Source: Streptomyces sp. NBC_01591
GTDB lineage: Bacteria; Actinomycetota; Actinomycetes; Streptomycetales; Streptomycetaceae
DNA: 64,000 nt
Direction of reading: 5' to 3'
Assembly (NCBI RefSeq): GCF_035918155.1
Contig: NZ_CP109328.1
Span: forward strand, 124,001 to 188,000
In this document: in pieces, positions 9,414 to 17,886 of the stretch
How the letters are laid out: each line of letters opens with the position of its first letter
How positions within the stretch are numbered: position 1 is the stretch's first letter
Position numbers and translations under genes: made by a program
Notes under the pieces: generated by a model
What the model was told of the DNA's origin: nothing
What the model saw: only the letters and a program-made list of their open reading frames with translations
Database searches by the model: none

Positions 9414-9466
9414 GCCTGGGTGCGTCATTGCTTGATCGCGATCCCGCCCCGGTGACGCACCCAGGC
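9414..9466. repeat. 14-bp perfect inverted repeat with 25-bp loop
   Basis: GCCTGGGTGCGTCA at 9414-9427 is exactly complementary to TGACGCACCCAGGC at 9453-9466. It sits next to a stronger hairpin downstream of a minus-strand gene. It could be a second transcription stop or a protein-binding dyad. Confidence 0.6.
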
Positions 9467-9469
9467 ACG

Positions 9470-9506
9470 CTCCTGCCCGTCGGTTGTAGCACCCGACGGG
9501 CAGGAG
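9470..9506. terminator. Strong hairpin, likely transcription terminator
   Basis: CTCCTGCCCGTCGG (9470-9483) pairs perfectly with CCGACGGGCAGGAG (9493-9506) across a 9-base loop. It lies about 160 bp beyond the stop of the minus-strand serine hydrolase. No long T-run follows, as is usual in Streptomyces. Confidence 0.65.
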
Positions 9507-9664
9507 CGTGACCACACGAAGGAGGCTGAACTGTCCACCCCTCAGCGCCTGTCGGCTGGCCGGAGTCTCCTATCGAGCCTGGAAGGGTTCGGGTGGGACA
9601 CCCCGGCAACGGTCATCGTCAGGCGAAGCGCATCCCAGGCCGACAAGGGTGCGTTCGATGGGGT

Positions 9665-11494
9665 CTACCTCGCAGTAACTGCCGCTCCGGGCATGGGCGC
9701 CAGCTTGTCGGCTTCGACGACGGCGGCGTTCCAACTGAACTCGTTGTTGTCGCTGAAGTAGTAGTAGGTGGCGCCGTTCGGCATCATCGCGACGGTGATG
9801 CCGCCGTATCCCGACATGAAGGGTACGTAGAAGGGGCTGGTGTAGGCGGGGTTGTCGGCGGAGGTGAACTCCTGGCCCCAGAAGCCGTTCTGGTACTTCA
9901 TGGGCTTGGTGCCGGTGGTGGTCATGCCCGGGGCCTCCGGTGTGCGTTGCATGGTGGCCGCGAGCAGTGTCGGGTCGAGTATCTGCGTGCCGTTGACGGC
10001 GCCGTGGTCGTTGTTGAGAAACTTCGCGAACCGGGCGATGGAGTCCTGCGTCCAGAACATGCCGTAGCCGCCGAAGGGCACCCCGCCGGGGCTGTTGTCG
10101 GTGCGGGAGGAGACGAGGGAGTCGGGCCCGACGCCGATGGGTTCGAGCACGTCGTCGCGGAGCATGTCGAAGATGTCGGCGTCCGAACCGGCCTTGTCCC
10201 GCAGGTAGTTGTTCATTGCGCGGGTGGCGAGGAAGGTGTCCGAGGTGTGGTAGACCCACTTGCTGCCGGGGCTGGCCTTACGTGGGAAGGACAGGGCGAG
10301 TCGCATCTTGTCGGCGTAGGGCTCGGCTGCGAAGAAGTCCGCCATGGTGCGGCGCGATTCGTCGGTCTCGTAGCCGGGCGAGGTGTAGTTCCCGGTGGCC
10401 ATGTCGAGGGTGTGGTCGAGTGTGACGCCGCTCCAGGCAGTGTTGCCGGCGGTCTCGGGGATGCGGTTGGAGAGTTTCTCCTGGGCCACGGCCGGGCTGT
10501 AGCGCTGCGCCAGACGCAGCATGGCTGTTCCCGCGAACGCCGACTTCGCGGTCGAGTACGAGGGCAGCAGCATCTGGCCGCAGAACGGGTACTCCCCTTG
10601 CCGCGTGCGACAGTTGCCCACGTAGTGGACTCCGCCGAAGTAGAAGCCGAAGGTGCTCAGCGCGGACGGCGTGATGCCGGAGCCGAACTTCGTCACGTCC
10701 ACCCCACTGTCCGGGTAGTCGGTGGCCAGCGCCGAGATGGGCTTGGCCGGAAGCCGGTCCCCGACCTCGGCGGCGTACGCGTCGCGCCGGTTCTCGGCGC
10801 CGTCGACGGGTCCGGGCCGGTAGTCGGCCGTTACCTGGCCCCACATGTCGAACTGGAAGTACTCGCAGGTCTCCGTGGTGATCTGGTAGCGGACCTCGGA
10901 GATCGATGTGGCGTCGAAGAGGAACGTCAGGGCGCCGTTGTGCACGCAGTTGGCGTTGCGCTCGACGAGCGCGAACGGCAGGGAGGCACGGGTGCGTTCG
11001 CCGTCGCCGTCCTCGTTCCACGCGCGGCCGGGTCCCACCGCCAGGTTCCACGCCGGGTTCCCCGTGTACTGCAGCCCGCGCTTCGCCGGGACGAGGTGGC
11101 TGCCGTTCTGCACGAGGGCGACGTCGATCGGCGGCAGGTGTCGGGTTGCCGCCGTGTCTCCGTATCCGTTCGGGTCCTTCAGTGCGCGGAAACCGCCGGC
11201 GGTGGAGAGCCCGTCGAGGGTGAGGGTGCCTTCGAAGCTGTGGGTGGGTGGCGCCGCTTGCGCCGGCAGGGCGAAAGCGCTGTCGGGCACGGTGTCCTCG
11301 GCGCTGCCCCCGGTGAGTTGGCCGGCGGTGAGTTCGGTCCGGTTCACCGCACCGCTTCCGGTGAGCGGATCACCCGGTACGGGTGCGGTTGCGGGCGCCG
11401 CCATCGTCGGCAGCGGGACGGCGAACAGCCCCGCGAGCACGGCGGCAGTGGCGGCGGCACGGCGTAGCCGCCGGGCATGGAACGGTCTTGGCAT
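9665..11494 (-). CDS. Secreted beta-lactamase-family serine hydrolase
   Basis: About 609 residues from the ATG at 11494, which begins a typical secretion signal: basic FHARRLRRAAATAAVLAG, hydrophobic core, then TMAAPATAP as a likely signal peptidase site. The N-terminal 280 residues are not recognised. The C-terminal half resembles the class C beta-lactamase/DD-peptidase fold, with the SxxK nucleophile motif as STAK in LLPSYSTAKSAFAG and a YHTSD segment possibly serving as the second motif. It is probably exported and cuts peptide, ester or amide bonds. Upstream ATGs (to 11554) exist but would place charged residues before the signal. No operon partners; a hairpin follows it. Confidence 0.8.
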   Translation of the reverse strand: MPRPFHARRLRRAAATAAVLAGLFAVPLPTMAAPATAPVPGDPLTGSGAVNRTELTAGQLTGGSAEDTVPDSAFALPAQAAPPTHSFEGTLTLDGLSTAGGFRALKDPNGYGDTAATRHLPPIDVALVQNGSHLVPAKRGLQYTGNPAWNLAVGPGRAWNEDGDGERTRASLPFALVERNANCVHNGALTFLFDATSISEVRYQITTETCEYFQFDMWGQVTADYRPGPVDGAENRRDAYAAEVGDRLPAKPISALATDYPDSGVDVTKFGSGITPSALSTFGFYFGGVHYVGNCRTRQGEYPFCGQMLLPSYSTAKSAFAGTAMLRLAQRYSPAVAQEKLSNRIPETAGNTAWSGVTLDHTLDMATGNYTSPGYETDESRRTMADFFAAEPYADKMRLALSFPRKASPGSKWVYHTSDTFLATRAMNNYLRDKAGSDADIFDMLRDDVLEPIGVGPDSLVSSRTDNSPGGVPFGGYGMFWTQDSIARFAKFLNNDHGAVNGTQILDPTLLAATMQRTPEAPGMTTTGTKPMKYQNGFWGQEFTSADNPAYTSPFYVPFMSGYGGITVAMMPNGATYYYFSDNNEFSWNAAVVEADKLAPMPGAAVTAR

Positions 11495-11701
11495 GGTCCG
11501 AGGTCCTCTCGGGCTGGCAACTGATGCGGAATATCGCTGCATGGTGGGGCGCACCGGTGCCGCCGTCCAATGCCTGCCCGGTCTGGTCAGGCTGCTCGCC
11601 AGGCATACCTCCAGCTCTCCTTGGCCTGTCGGCCGTCGGGTCGGCGTGCGGTCACGCCTCGCGTTGTGGTGAGGGCCGTGGTCTGGAGTCGTCGCTGCAG
11701 T

Positions 11702-12598
11702 TCACAGGCGGGCGGCGACCTGTGGCCCGTACCGCTCGACACAAAAACATGACAGCCCGGCCGCGAATGCCTCGATGCTGTGCAGCGCGTAGTGGCCGGC
11801 GTCCCACGCCGCGTGCAGGTGGATCTGCAGCGGTTCGCCCGTGCTGTCGAGGATCAGCAGCGGGTGCAGGTCGAAGCGGGGATCGTCGGAGACCACCGCG
11901 ACACCATGGCCCGAAGCCGCCATGGCCTGTGCGACGTGCGGGGTGTCGCATTCGAGCACGATGTCGTACGAGGCGTCCGCATCCTGCACGGCATGGTCCA
12001 GGATGCGGCGGGTGCCGTGCGCCGGGGTGAGGACGATGAGGGGCTCCGCGGCAAGTTCCCTGATGGTGACGCGGCCCCGGTCCGCCCAGGCATGGTCGGC
12101 ACGGACGTAGGCCCACAGCGGCAGGCGGGCCACCGGGAGCCCGGCGAAACGGCGCCTCGGAGGTGCCGAGGAGATGGCTACATCGGCGCCCCACGCAAGG
12201 GCCTGGTACGCACGTGCCGGACTCTCCGCCTGCACGGTGACGAGCGGATCCTCCGGCCCCCAGGTGGCCAGGAACGGCGCGATCACGTCGGTGATGGTGG
12301 TGGGCGGCGCCGCCACGGTGATCCGCATGGCACGACCGGCAGCCAGCGCACCGACTGCGGCCTCGGCGGCATCCGCACGGGCGACCAGGTCGCGGGCCAG
12401 GGGAAGGAAGCGCCGGCCGGCCGCCGTCAGGACCATCTGCTTGCCGCCGCGGTCGAAGAGCGTCATCCCCAAGGACCCTTCCAGGCCGCGCAGTTGACGC
12501 GACAGCGAGGGCTGGGCGACGCGGACCACCTCGGCAGCCTTGGTGACGGAACCGGTCTCCACGATGGACAGGAAGTAGCGCAGCACTCGGAGTTCCAT
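11702..12598 (-). CDS. LysR-family transcriptional regulator
   Basis: 298 residues. The N-terminal winged helix-turn-helix is clear (VTKAAEVVRVAQPSLSRQLR), followed by a LysR substrate-binding domain (ITVAAPPTTITDVIAPFLAT and on). It is divergent from a nitrilase-like hydrolase and a permease across about 210 bp, the standard layout for a LysR protein controlling the neighbouring operon. An effector related to the amide or amino-acid substrate of that operon is likely but not shown. Confidence 0.9.
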   Translation of the reverse strand: MELRVLRYFLSIVETGSVTKAAEVVRVAQPSLSRQLRGLEGSLGMTLFDRGGKQMVLTAAGRRFLPLARDLVARADAAEAAVGALAAGRAMRITVAAPPTTITDVIAPFLATWGPEDPLVTVQAESPARAYQALAWGADVAISSAPPRRRFAGLPVARLPLWAYVRADHAWADRGRVTIRELAAEPLIVLTPAHGTRRILDHAVQDADASYDIVLECDTPHVAQAMAASGHGVAVVSDDPRFDLHPLLILDSTGEPLQIHLHAAWDAGHYALHSIEAFAAGLSCFCVERYGPQVAARL

Positions 12599-12810
12599 GG
12601 CGGTGGCCCCTCGGGAGACGGAGGAGGCATGACACCCTCATGCCTCGAAGGCATGATAGTCAACCCTCACAAGTATTTGAAGCTATGGCTGACTGGCTGC
12701 ATTCTTGTCCCACCCTCGGCCCCGCCCTCCAGAATCTCTGGCCGGCGGCGCCCGAATCTCCGTCGGTTTCTCCTCGTAGAACCCTCCCTTCGATTGGCTG
12801 GTGTTCCCGC
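12599..12810. promoter_or_regulatory. Divergent promoter region, LysR / amidohydrolase operon
   Basis: 212 bp separate the two divergent starts. No clear consensus promoter was identified by eye. The region is noticeably less GC-rich around 12640-12700 (CATGATAGTCAACCCTCAC), which is where the LysR operator would be expected. Confidence 0.45.
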
Positions 12811-13689
12811 ATGGCCCGCCCCCTGCCCCTGATCCTCGCCCAGGCGCCCGGCCGCCCGGCCGACGACCTCGCAGGCTTTGCCGCCGACGTGGAGCGGCGC
12901 GTGAAACTGCGCGCACCCGGCGCCCTCGTCGTCTACCCCGAACTGCACCTAGGCGAGAGCGCCCCCGGCGTCCCGGCCGCCCCGGAGAAGGCCGCCGAGC
13001 CGCTCGACGGCAAACGCGATGCGGCCTTCGCCGAGCTCGCGGGGGATCTGGGCATCTGGCTGGTACCCGGCAGCGTCTACGAGCGAGGCACCGGCGACCG
13101 CGTCCACAACACGACACCGGTCTATTCACCACGAGGTGAGCGCCTCGCCGCGTACCGCAAGATCTGCCCGTGGCGCCCGTACGAGACGACCACACCCGGC
13201 AACCGGTTCGAGGTCGTCGACCTCGCCGGGGTCGGCCGCATCGGACTGTCCATCTGCTACGACACCTGGTTCCCGGAGATCTCCCGCCATCTGGCCTGGA
13301 TGGGCGCCGAGCTGATCGTCAACGTGGTCCGCACGTCGACGAGCGACCGCGCGCAGGAAGTCGTCCTCAGCCGCGCCAACGCCATCACCAATCAGGTCTT
13401 CGTTGCCAGCGTCAACTCCGCCGCCCCATCCGGGATCGGCCGCAGCCTCGTCATCGATCCACAGGGCACGGTGCGCGCCGAAACCGTCGATGCCGGAGAC
13501 TCCACCCTCACCGACGTGATCGACCTCGACGAGGTCAGCAACGTCCGCCGCTACGGCACCGCCGGTCTCAACCGGATCTGGGACCAGTTCCGCCCCGGCG
13601 ACCCAGCCCTCGAACTCCCGCTGTACGGGGGCCGCATCGACCCCGCCACCTGGAACCCCGCCCACACCACCGAGGAGCCGCCACGATGA
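12811..13689 (+). CDS. Carbon-nitrogen hydrolase (nitrilase superfamily)
   Basis: 292 residues from the ATG at 12811, the codon before ARPLPLILAQAPGRP; earlier in-frame codons look non-coding. The Glu-Lys-Cys triad of the superfamily is present: E in VVYPELHLGES, K in AYRKICPW and C in GLSICYDTWFPE. These cytoplasmic enzymes hydrolyse amides or nitriles to acids. Its stop overlaps the start of the permease gene (ATGA at 13686), so uptake and hydrolysis of the same compound are probably coupled and controlled by the LysR protein. The substrate cannot be told from sequence. Confidence 0.9.
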   Translation: MARPLPLILAQAPGRPADDLAGFAADVERRVKLRAPGALVVYPELHLGESAPGVPAAPEKAAEPLDGKRDAAFAELAGDLGIWLVPGSVYERGTGDRVHNTTPVYSPRGERLAAYRKICPWRPYETTTPGNRFEVVDLAGVGRIGLSICYDTWFPEISRHLAWMGAELIVNVVRTSTSDRAQEVVLSRANAITNQVFVASVNSAAPSGIGRSLVIDPQGTVRAETVDAGDSTLTDVIDLDEVSNVRRYGTAGLNRIWDQFRPGDPALELPLYGGRIDPATWNPAHTTEEPPR

Positions 13690-15056
13690 ACAGCGAGACC
13701 ACAGGAAACACCATGAGACTGAAGGGCGACCTGAGCCTCCTCTCCGTCGTCCTGTTCGGCCTGGCCTACATCTCCCCCGGCATCGTCGTCACGATCTTCG
13801 GCGTGGTCGCCGCCACCAGCGGCGGCGCGGCCCCGACCGCGTTCGCCATCGCCACCCTCGCGATGCTGCTCACCGGGCTGAGTTACGCGAAGATGGCGCG
13901 CGCCGTGCCCGGCGCGGGATCGGTCTACACCTACGCCCGCAAGATGCTCGACAGCCGCATCGGTTTCCTGTCCGGCTGGGCGATGCTGCTCGACTACTTC
14001 TTCATCCCGATGGTCGGCTGGCTGATCACGGCGATCTACTTCAACGCCCAGTTCCCTGACATACCCAAGTGGGTCTGGCTGATCGTCTCGGTAGGCATCA
14101 CCACCGCCATCAACGTCTTCGGCATGAAGCTCGCGGACCGCGTCAACAAGGTCCTGATGTTCATCGCTCTGGGGTCGCTGGTCCTCTTCGCCACCCTGTG
14201 TGTCGTCTTCCTCGGCAAGCACGGCTCGTCCGCCCCTGCCACGGACGCCGTGTGGAACTCCGGCACGTCGATCGGCGCGGTCACGGCGGCCGCAGCCATC
14301 GCCGCGTACTCCTTCCTCGGCTTCGACGCCGTCTCCACGCTCGGTGAGGAGGCCAGGGGCGGGGCGAGGACGATCGGCCGCGGCATCATCGGCTGCGTCA
14401 TCGCCGCCGGAGCGATCTTCATCGTGCTGTCCTTCGTGATGCAACTGGTCCACCCCGGCGCGAAGTTCGCCGACGTCGACGCGGCCGCCTACCACCTGAA
14501 GGTGCAGGTCGGCGGCAAAACGTACGCCGAGATCATCAACTTCGTCACCATCGCCGGATCCATCGCCTCCTGTATCGCCCTGCAAGCCTCCGCCGCCCGC
14601 CTCATGTACGTCATGGGACGCGACGGCGCACTGCCCAAGGCCGTCTTCGGCAACCTGTCGAAGAAGACCGGCACGCCCGTCTTGAACCTGCTGCTGACCG
14701 CGGCCGCCGGTGTCATCGCCATGAAACTCGACCTGACCACAGCCACCTCGTTCATCAACTTCGGCGCCTTCCTCGGCTTCGCCCTGGTGAACGTCTGTGT
14801 GATCGCCCACCTGGTCCGCGAGCGCAGACACGGCCGCACCCCCAACCTCTTCTCGTTCCTGGTGATGCCGGCCATCGGCGCCGGCGTTTCCCTCTACCTG
14901 CTCACGAAGCTCGGTGACGTCGCACTCCAGATCGGCGGCGTCTGGCTGGCGATCGGCGTCGTCTACCTGGCCGTCCTGACCAAGGGCTTCCGCCGGCCCG
15001 CACCGGAGATGACCTTCGACGACGACACCACGGCCACGGACGCAGTCACCGCGTAG
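13686..15056 (+). CDS. APC-family amino acid/amine permease
   Basis: 456 residues with about twelve hydrophobic segments and the APC-superfamily start (LKGDLSLLSVVLFGLAYISP, GIVVTIFGVVAATSGGA). SFLGFDAVSTLGEEARGG is the conserved TM6-TM7 region of amino-acid permeases (FxGFDA...EE). It is an inner-membrane, proton-coupled importer of an amino acid, amine or amide. It is translationally coupled (4-bp overlap) to the preceding hydrolase, implying that it supplies that enzyme's substrate. Confidence 0.92.
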   Translation: MNSETTGNTMRLKGDLSLLSVVLFGLAYISPGIVVTIFGVVAATSGGAAPTAFAIATLAMLLTGLSYAKMARAVPGAGSVYTYARKMLDSRIGFLSGWAMLLDYFFIPMVGWLITAIYFNAQFPDIPKWVWLIVSVGITTAINVFGMKLADRVNKVLMFIALGSLVLFATLCVVFLGKHGSSAPATDAVWNSGTSIGAVTAAAAIAAYSFLGFDAVSTLGEEARGGARTIGRGIIGCVIAAGAIFIVLSFVMQLVHPGAKFADVDAAAYHLKVQVGGKTYAEIINFVTIAGSIASCIALQASAARLMYVMGRDGALPKAVFGNLSKKTGTPVLNLLLTAAAGVIAMKLDLTTATSFINFGAFLGFALVNVCVIAHLVRERRHGRTPNLFSFLVMPAIGAGVSLYLLTKLGDVALQIGGVWLAIGVVYLAVLTKGFRRPAPEMTFDDDTTATDAVTA

Positions 15057-15129
15057 CTCCCCTCCCTCGCCCGGGCTCGTCGTGCGGTGTCGCGACGGCG
15101 TCACCGGCCGGGTGAGGCACGGCCGTACC

Positions 15130-15431
15130 CCCTCCGAGCTGCCCTTTGCCCTGCGTCCAGGGCCGGCTGCGGCGAAGTCGACAAAGGGAAGCGCGTCCAT
15201 CAGCTCGCACACGGCGGAGCGGATGGTGCGGCGGCGGATCAGACCAGCCGCGTACGCTTCCTCGCCGACCCGTGGAAAGTGGACCCCATTGGCGTCGCCG
15301 ACATCCGGCACCGCCGCGACCCAGTTGTGGCCGATGCCTGCGAAGGCAGACGTGACCCGGCGCTCGTAGAGCTCGGCGAACGGGCAGTCGTTGCCCAGCG
15401 CACCAACGAGGGCTGGCCGTTGCGCTGGCAA
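15130..15431 (-). pseudogene. Remnant of an unidentified protein-coding gene
   Basis: On the minus strand this stretch has clear coding character: high third-position GC, and natural-looking sequence such as NDCPFAELYERRVTSAFAGI and VCELMDALPFVDF. I do not recognise the family. The frame has no stop before it runs under the permease gene on the other strand, so the gene has lost its 3' end. The start is also unclear. The plus-strand frames here have weaker codon bias and are probably shadows. Confidence 0.4.
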
Positions 15432-15520
15432 GACGGGGCATGCGCAGGAAGGGGGCGTGCTCGACTGGCGCGTTCAAGATCCACCGTCGACCGTACATAC
15501 CCCTGTTAGAGAAGTCGGAA

Positions 15521-15740
15521 CGACTGGGTTCGATGTCAAACGACTCGGTTGGATGACAAAGGACACCAAATGTCCTGTCTCGACGAACCGAGTTGTCCGC
15601 CGATCCGTCTCATCGAATCCAGTCGCTGCAGGTCGGCGTCCTTGAGAGAGCGGCTCCGTTCCAAGGCGCCCGTCTCAACGAAGTTTGTCCGCACTGGTCA
15701 GCAACTCGGGATCGACTGGCTTGGTTGAGACAGGACACCA
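15521..15740. repeat. Array of six imperfect 19-27 bp repeats in both orientations
   Basis: CGACTGGGTTCGATGTCAAA (15521-15540) is followed without gap by CGACTCGGTTGGATGACAAA (15541-15560). A third plus-orientation copy begins at 15713 (CGACTGGCTTGGTTGAGACA). The complementary orientation appears at 15577-15595, 15607-15625 (GTCTCATCGAATCCAGTCG) and, weaker, 15672-15690. Copies two and six are both followed by GGACACC. A lone copy lies at 9180. No gene is in this stretch. Iterated sites of this kind occur at ends of Tn7/Tn5053-type transposons, but no intact transposase of that kind is adjacent. Confidence 0.75.
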
Positions 15741-15971
15741 AAGTGCCGGACAAACGCTGCTGCTGAAAGTGAACGAAGCCACGGCGAAAGACCGGCCACT
15801 TCTCTATCGGGGTCATCCTCACGCTTTCCCTCGGTCCGTGGGCACCGAGGGACATGATCACCCCGGCTGATTCCACGTAACTTCTAGGGTGCGGAGACGC
15901 GGCAGATCGGGCGGCAAATCGTATATGTGTTCTACTCTACGCCGTGGGACTGAGCGGACGAGGAGGACAGC
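15741..15971. other. Intergenic stretch without recognised gene
   Basis: No coding sequence was recognised. The last 12 bp hold a good ribosome-binding site (GAGGAGGAC, 15960-15968) for the next small gene. Confidence 0.5.
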
Positions 15972-16298
15972 ATGATCAACGCTGACCTGCTGCGATCCCT
16001 CGCCATCGACCCGTCGGACCTGGATCCCGCCCCGCCATGGACGCCGTGCGGGAGCGCAGGCATCCAGCGTCTCCATGGCAGGCATCCATGCGTGCGCTGT
16101 GGCCGGCCGTCGACCGTGGCCGGGGTCGTCGAAGTGCCCGAGCACGGCCGGCGCTGGGTGGACCGCTGCGTTCCCTGCCTCGTCGCCACCACCCCGCGCG
16201 GCGGCCCGCAGGCGCCCCTCGCGGAGCCGCTCGCCGTGCTGCGGGAGGCGGCCCGAACGGCGGGCGTCACCCTGACGACTGCCGCTGACGGGGTGTAG
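15972..16298 (+). CDS. Small protein with two CxxC motifs, unknown function
   Basis: 108 residues preceded by a strong ribosome-binding site (GAGGAGGACAGC before the ATG). PCVRCG and RCVPCL place two Cys pairs about 30 residues apart, as in a zinc ribbon. The rest is not recognised. It is followed after 5 bp by another small gene. Both look like Streptomyces accessory genes of unknown role; real translation is supported by the ribosome-binding site and codon use. Confidence 0.6.
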   Translation: MINADLLRSLAIDPSDLDPAPPWTPCGSAGIQRLHGRHPCVRCGRPSTVAGVVEVPEHGRRWVDRCVPCLVATTPRGGPQAPLAEPLAVLREAARTAGVTLTTAADGV

Positions 16299-16303
16299 CG
16301 ATC

Positions 16304-16495
16304 ATGGATCGCTATCGACTGACCCTGGCGATCGGAGCCCGGACCATCATGCGCGGCTGGTGGCCCGACCTACCAACCGCCGAACGGAAGTACCTGCGAT
16401 GGATCGGCGAGCGCGGCAGCGTAAACGGTGCCCGGGTCACCCTCGCCGACGAAGCGGCCGACGGGCGCGTGCTGAAGTCGTGGCCGCCGGACTGA
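16304..16495 (+). CDS. Small hypothetical protein (63 aa)
   Basis: A 63-residue frame starting 5 bp after the CxxC protein gene, probably co-transcribed. It is basic, with WWPDLPTAERKYLRWIGERG the most distinctive part; no family is recognised. Codon bias fits coding sequence. It ends 236 bp before the Ku gene. Confidence 0.5.
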   Translation: MDRYRLTLAIGARTIMRGWWPDLPTAERKYLRWIGERGSVNGARVTLADEAADGRVLKSWPPD

Positions 16496-16731
16496 CCAAG
16501 CCCGGTTGTCATCGCTACTCGTACCGTTCCGCTGGGCGTACCCGGCATCTGCCTCAGCTGCCGGCGGCCACGGGTGGCTACCCGATCCAGGCAGCCGGCC
16601 GCTCCGTATGCGATCACGTCCGCCTCAGGCAAGGATCGTATTGGCGGCCGGTCGCGCCCCCGACTCCTGCCTTTCCCCGGTGCTCCGACCGTTTCCCGGC
16701 GCAGTGCGATCAGGGGGTTCTGGAGGTACGT

Positions 16732-17679
16732 ATGCCGCGGCCCTTGTGGACCGGAGCCATTTCTTTTGGCCTGGTTACCATCCCGATCAAGGTCGTCAGC
16801 GCGACCGAAGACCGCTCGGTTCATTTCCACCAGGTCCATCTGGAGGACATGGGCCGGGTCCGAACCCGCAAGGTCTGTGAGATCGAGGACGAGGTCGTGC
16901 CGCAGGAGGAGATCGGCAAGGGCTACGAGGTCGCCAAGGACCAACTCGTCGCGGTCACCGATGAAGAGCTCGACGAGATGCCGCTGCCGACCGCGAAGGC
17001 GATCGAGATTGTGGCGTTCGTCGATGCCGACAGCATCGACCCGATCCGGATCAGCGACAGCTACTACCTCGCGATCGACGGACAAGTCGCAGCCAAGCCC
17101 TACACGTTGCTCCGCAAGGCGCTGGAGCGGTCCGACAAGGTCGCCGTCGCCAAATTCGCGTGGCACAACCGCGAAAGGCTCGGGCTGCTCCGGGTGCGCG
17201 AGGACGCGATCGTGCTGCACGCGATGCGATGGCCCGACGAGATCCGCAGCCCCGAGTCCCTCAAGCCGAAGGACGTCGACCTGGACGACGACGAGATCGA
17301 GCGGGCCGTCCAGCTCACCGACACCATGGCCCTCGACGACATCTCCGGCTTCCGGGACGAGTACCGCGACGCCCTGGAGGAACTGATCGAGGCGAAGGCG
17401 GAAGGCACGGAGCTCCCGGAGCCGGCCGAGGGCGAGGAACGGGAATCCGGGAAGGTCGTCGACCTTATGGCGGCCCTGAACGCCTCAGTCAAGGCAGCCA
17501 AGGAATCGCGCGGCGAGCACGGCGGCCAGGACGCCACTGTGCACACGATGCAGCCCCGCAAGAAGACCGCGGCCAAGAAGAAGGCCGCCCCGGCCAGGAA
17601 GACCACCGCGAAGAAGACCACAGCCACGAAGAAGCGCACGGCGAAGAAGACCACCACGAAGAAGCGCAGCGCGTCCTGA
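16732..17679 (+). CDS. ku: Ku protein, non-homologous end joining
   Basis: 315 residues from the ATG at 16732, with GGAGG 5 bp upstream; the open frame further upstream is not coding-like. The start MPRPLWTGAISFGLVTIPIK is the hallmark of bacterial Ku, and the beta-barrel core (about 1-250) is complete. Ku dimers encircle broken DNA ends and recruit LigD. The last 45 residues are a lysine/threonine-rich tail (KKTAAKKKAAPARKTTAKKT and on) like histone H1 tails, which in related Ku proteins aids DNA binding. No ligD is adjacent. Streptomyces often carry several ku copies, so this may be an accessory one. Confidence 0.95.
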   Translation: MPRPLWTGAISFGLVTIPIKVVSATEDRSVHFHQVHLEDMGRVRTRKVCEIEDEVVPQEEIGKGYEVAKDQLVAVTDEELDEMPLPTAKAIEIVAFVDADSIDPIRISDSYYLAIDGQVAAKPYTLLRKALERSDKVAVAKFAWHNRERLGLLRVREDAIVLHAMRWPDEIRSPESLKPKDVDLDDDEIERAVQLTDTMALDDISGFRDEYRDALEELIEAKAEGTELPEPAEGEERESGKVVDLMAALNASVKAAKESRGEHGGQDATVHTMQPRKKTAAKKKAAPARKTTAKKTTATKKRTAKKTTTKKRSAS

Positions 17680-17886
17680 GCAGGCGCGAAGCGGGATGGT
17701 CATGAGGTTGCCGCGGATCGCTCCGATGCTCGCCACGCCCGGCAGCCTGCCGCCGTCGGGCGCCGAAGACCACTGGGCATTCGAGGTTGTTGTAGACAGC
17801 CGCTCCCGCAATCGGACAACCCCGCATGGCCTTTGAGAACGGTTGAGCATGGCCGGAGGGGTGCCTGGCGGCCGGCCGTTGGGCGA

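Larger units (their letters stand above)
9144..9664. other. Gene-free stretch between IS and serine hydrolase
   Basis: No convincing reading frame was found. It holds a lone copy (9180-9199) of the about 20-bp repeat that forms an array at 15521-15740. It also holds two inverted repeats near 9414-9506, annotated separately. Confidence 0.6.

Noticed and set aside
9593..11467. Plus-strand frame of 624 codons opposite the serine hydrolase
   Set aside because: Shadow of the minus-strand gene, which has a signal peptide and an SxxK motif.
13551..15431. Very long minus-strand open frame (626 codons) across the permease gene
   Set aside because: Composition is typical of the antisense of a high-GC gene (Asp/Glu/Gly/Val-rich), and the permease on the plus strand has clear family motifs. 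Only the part beyond 15130 looks genuinely coding.
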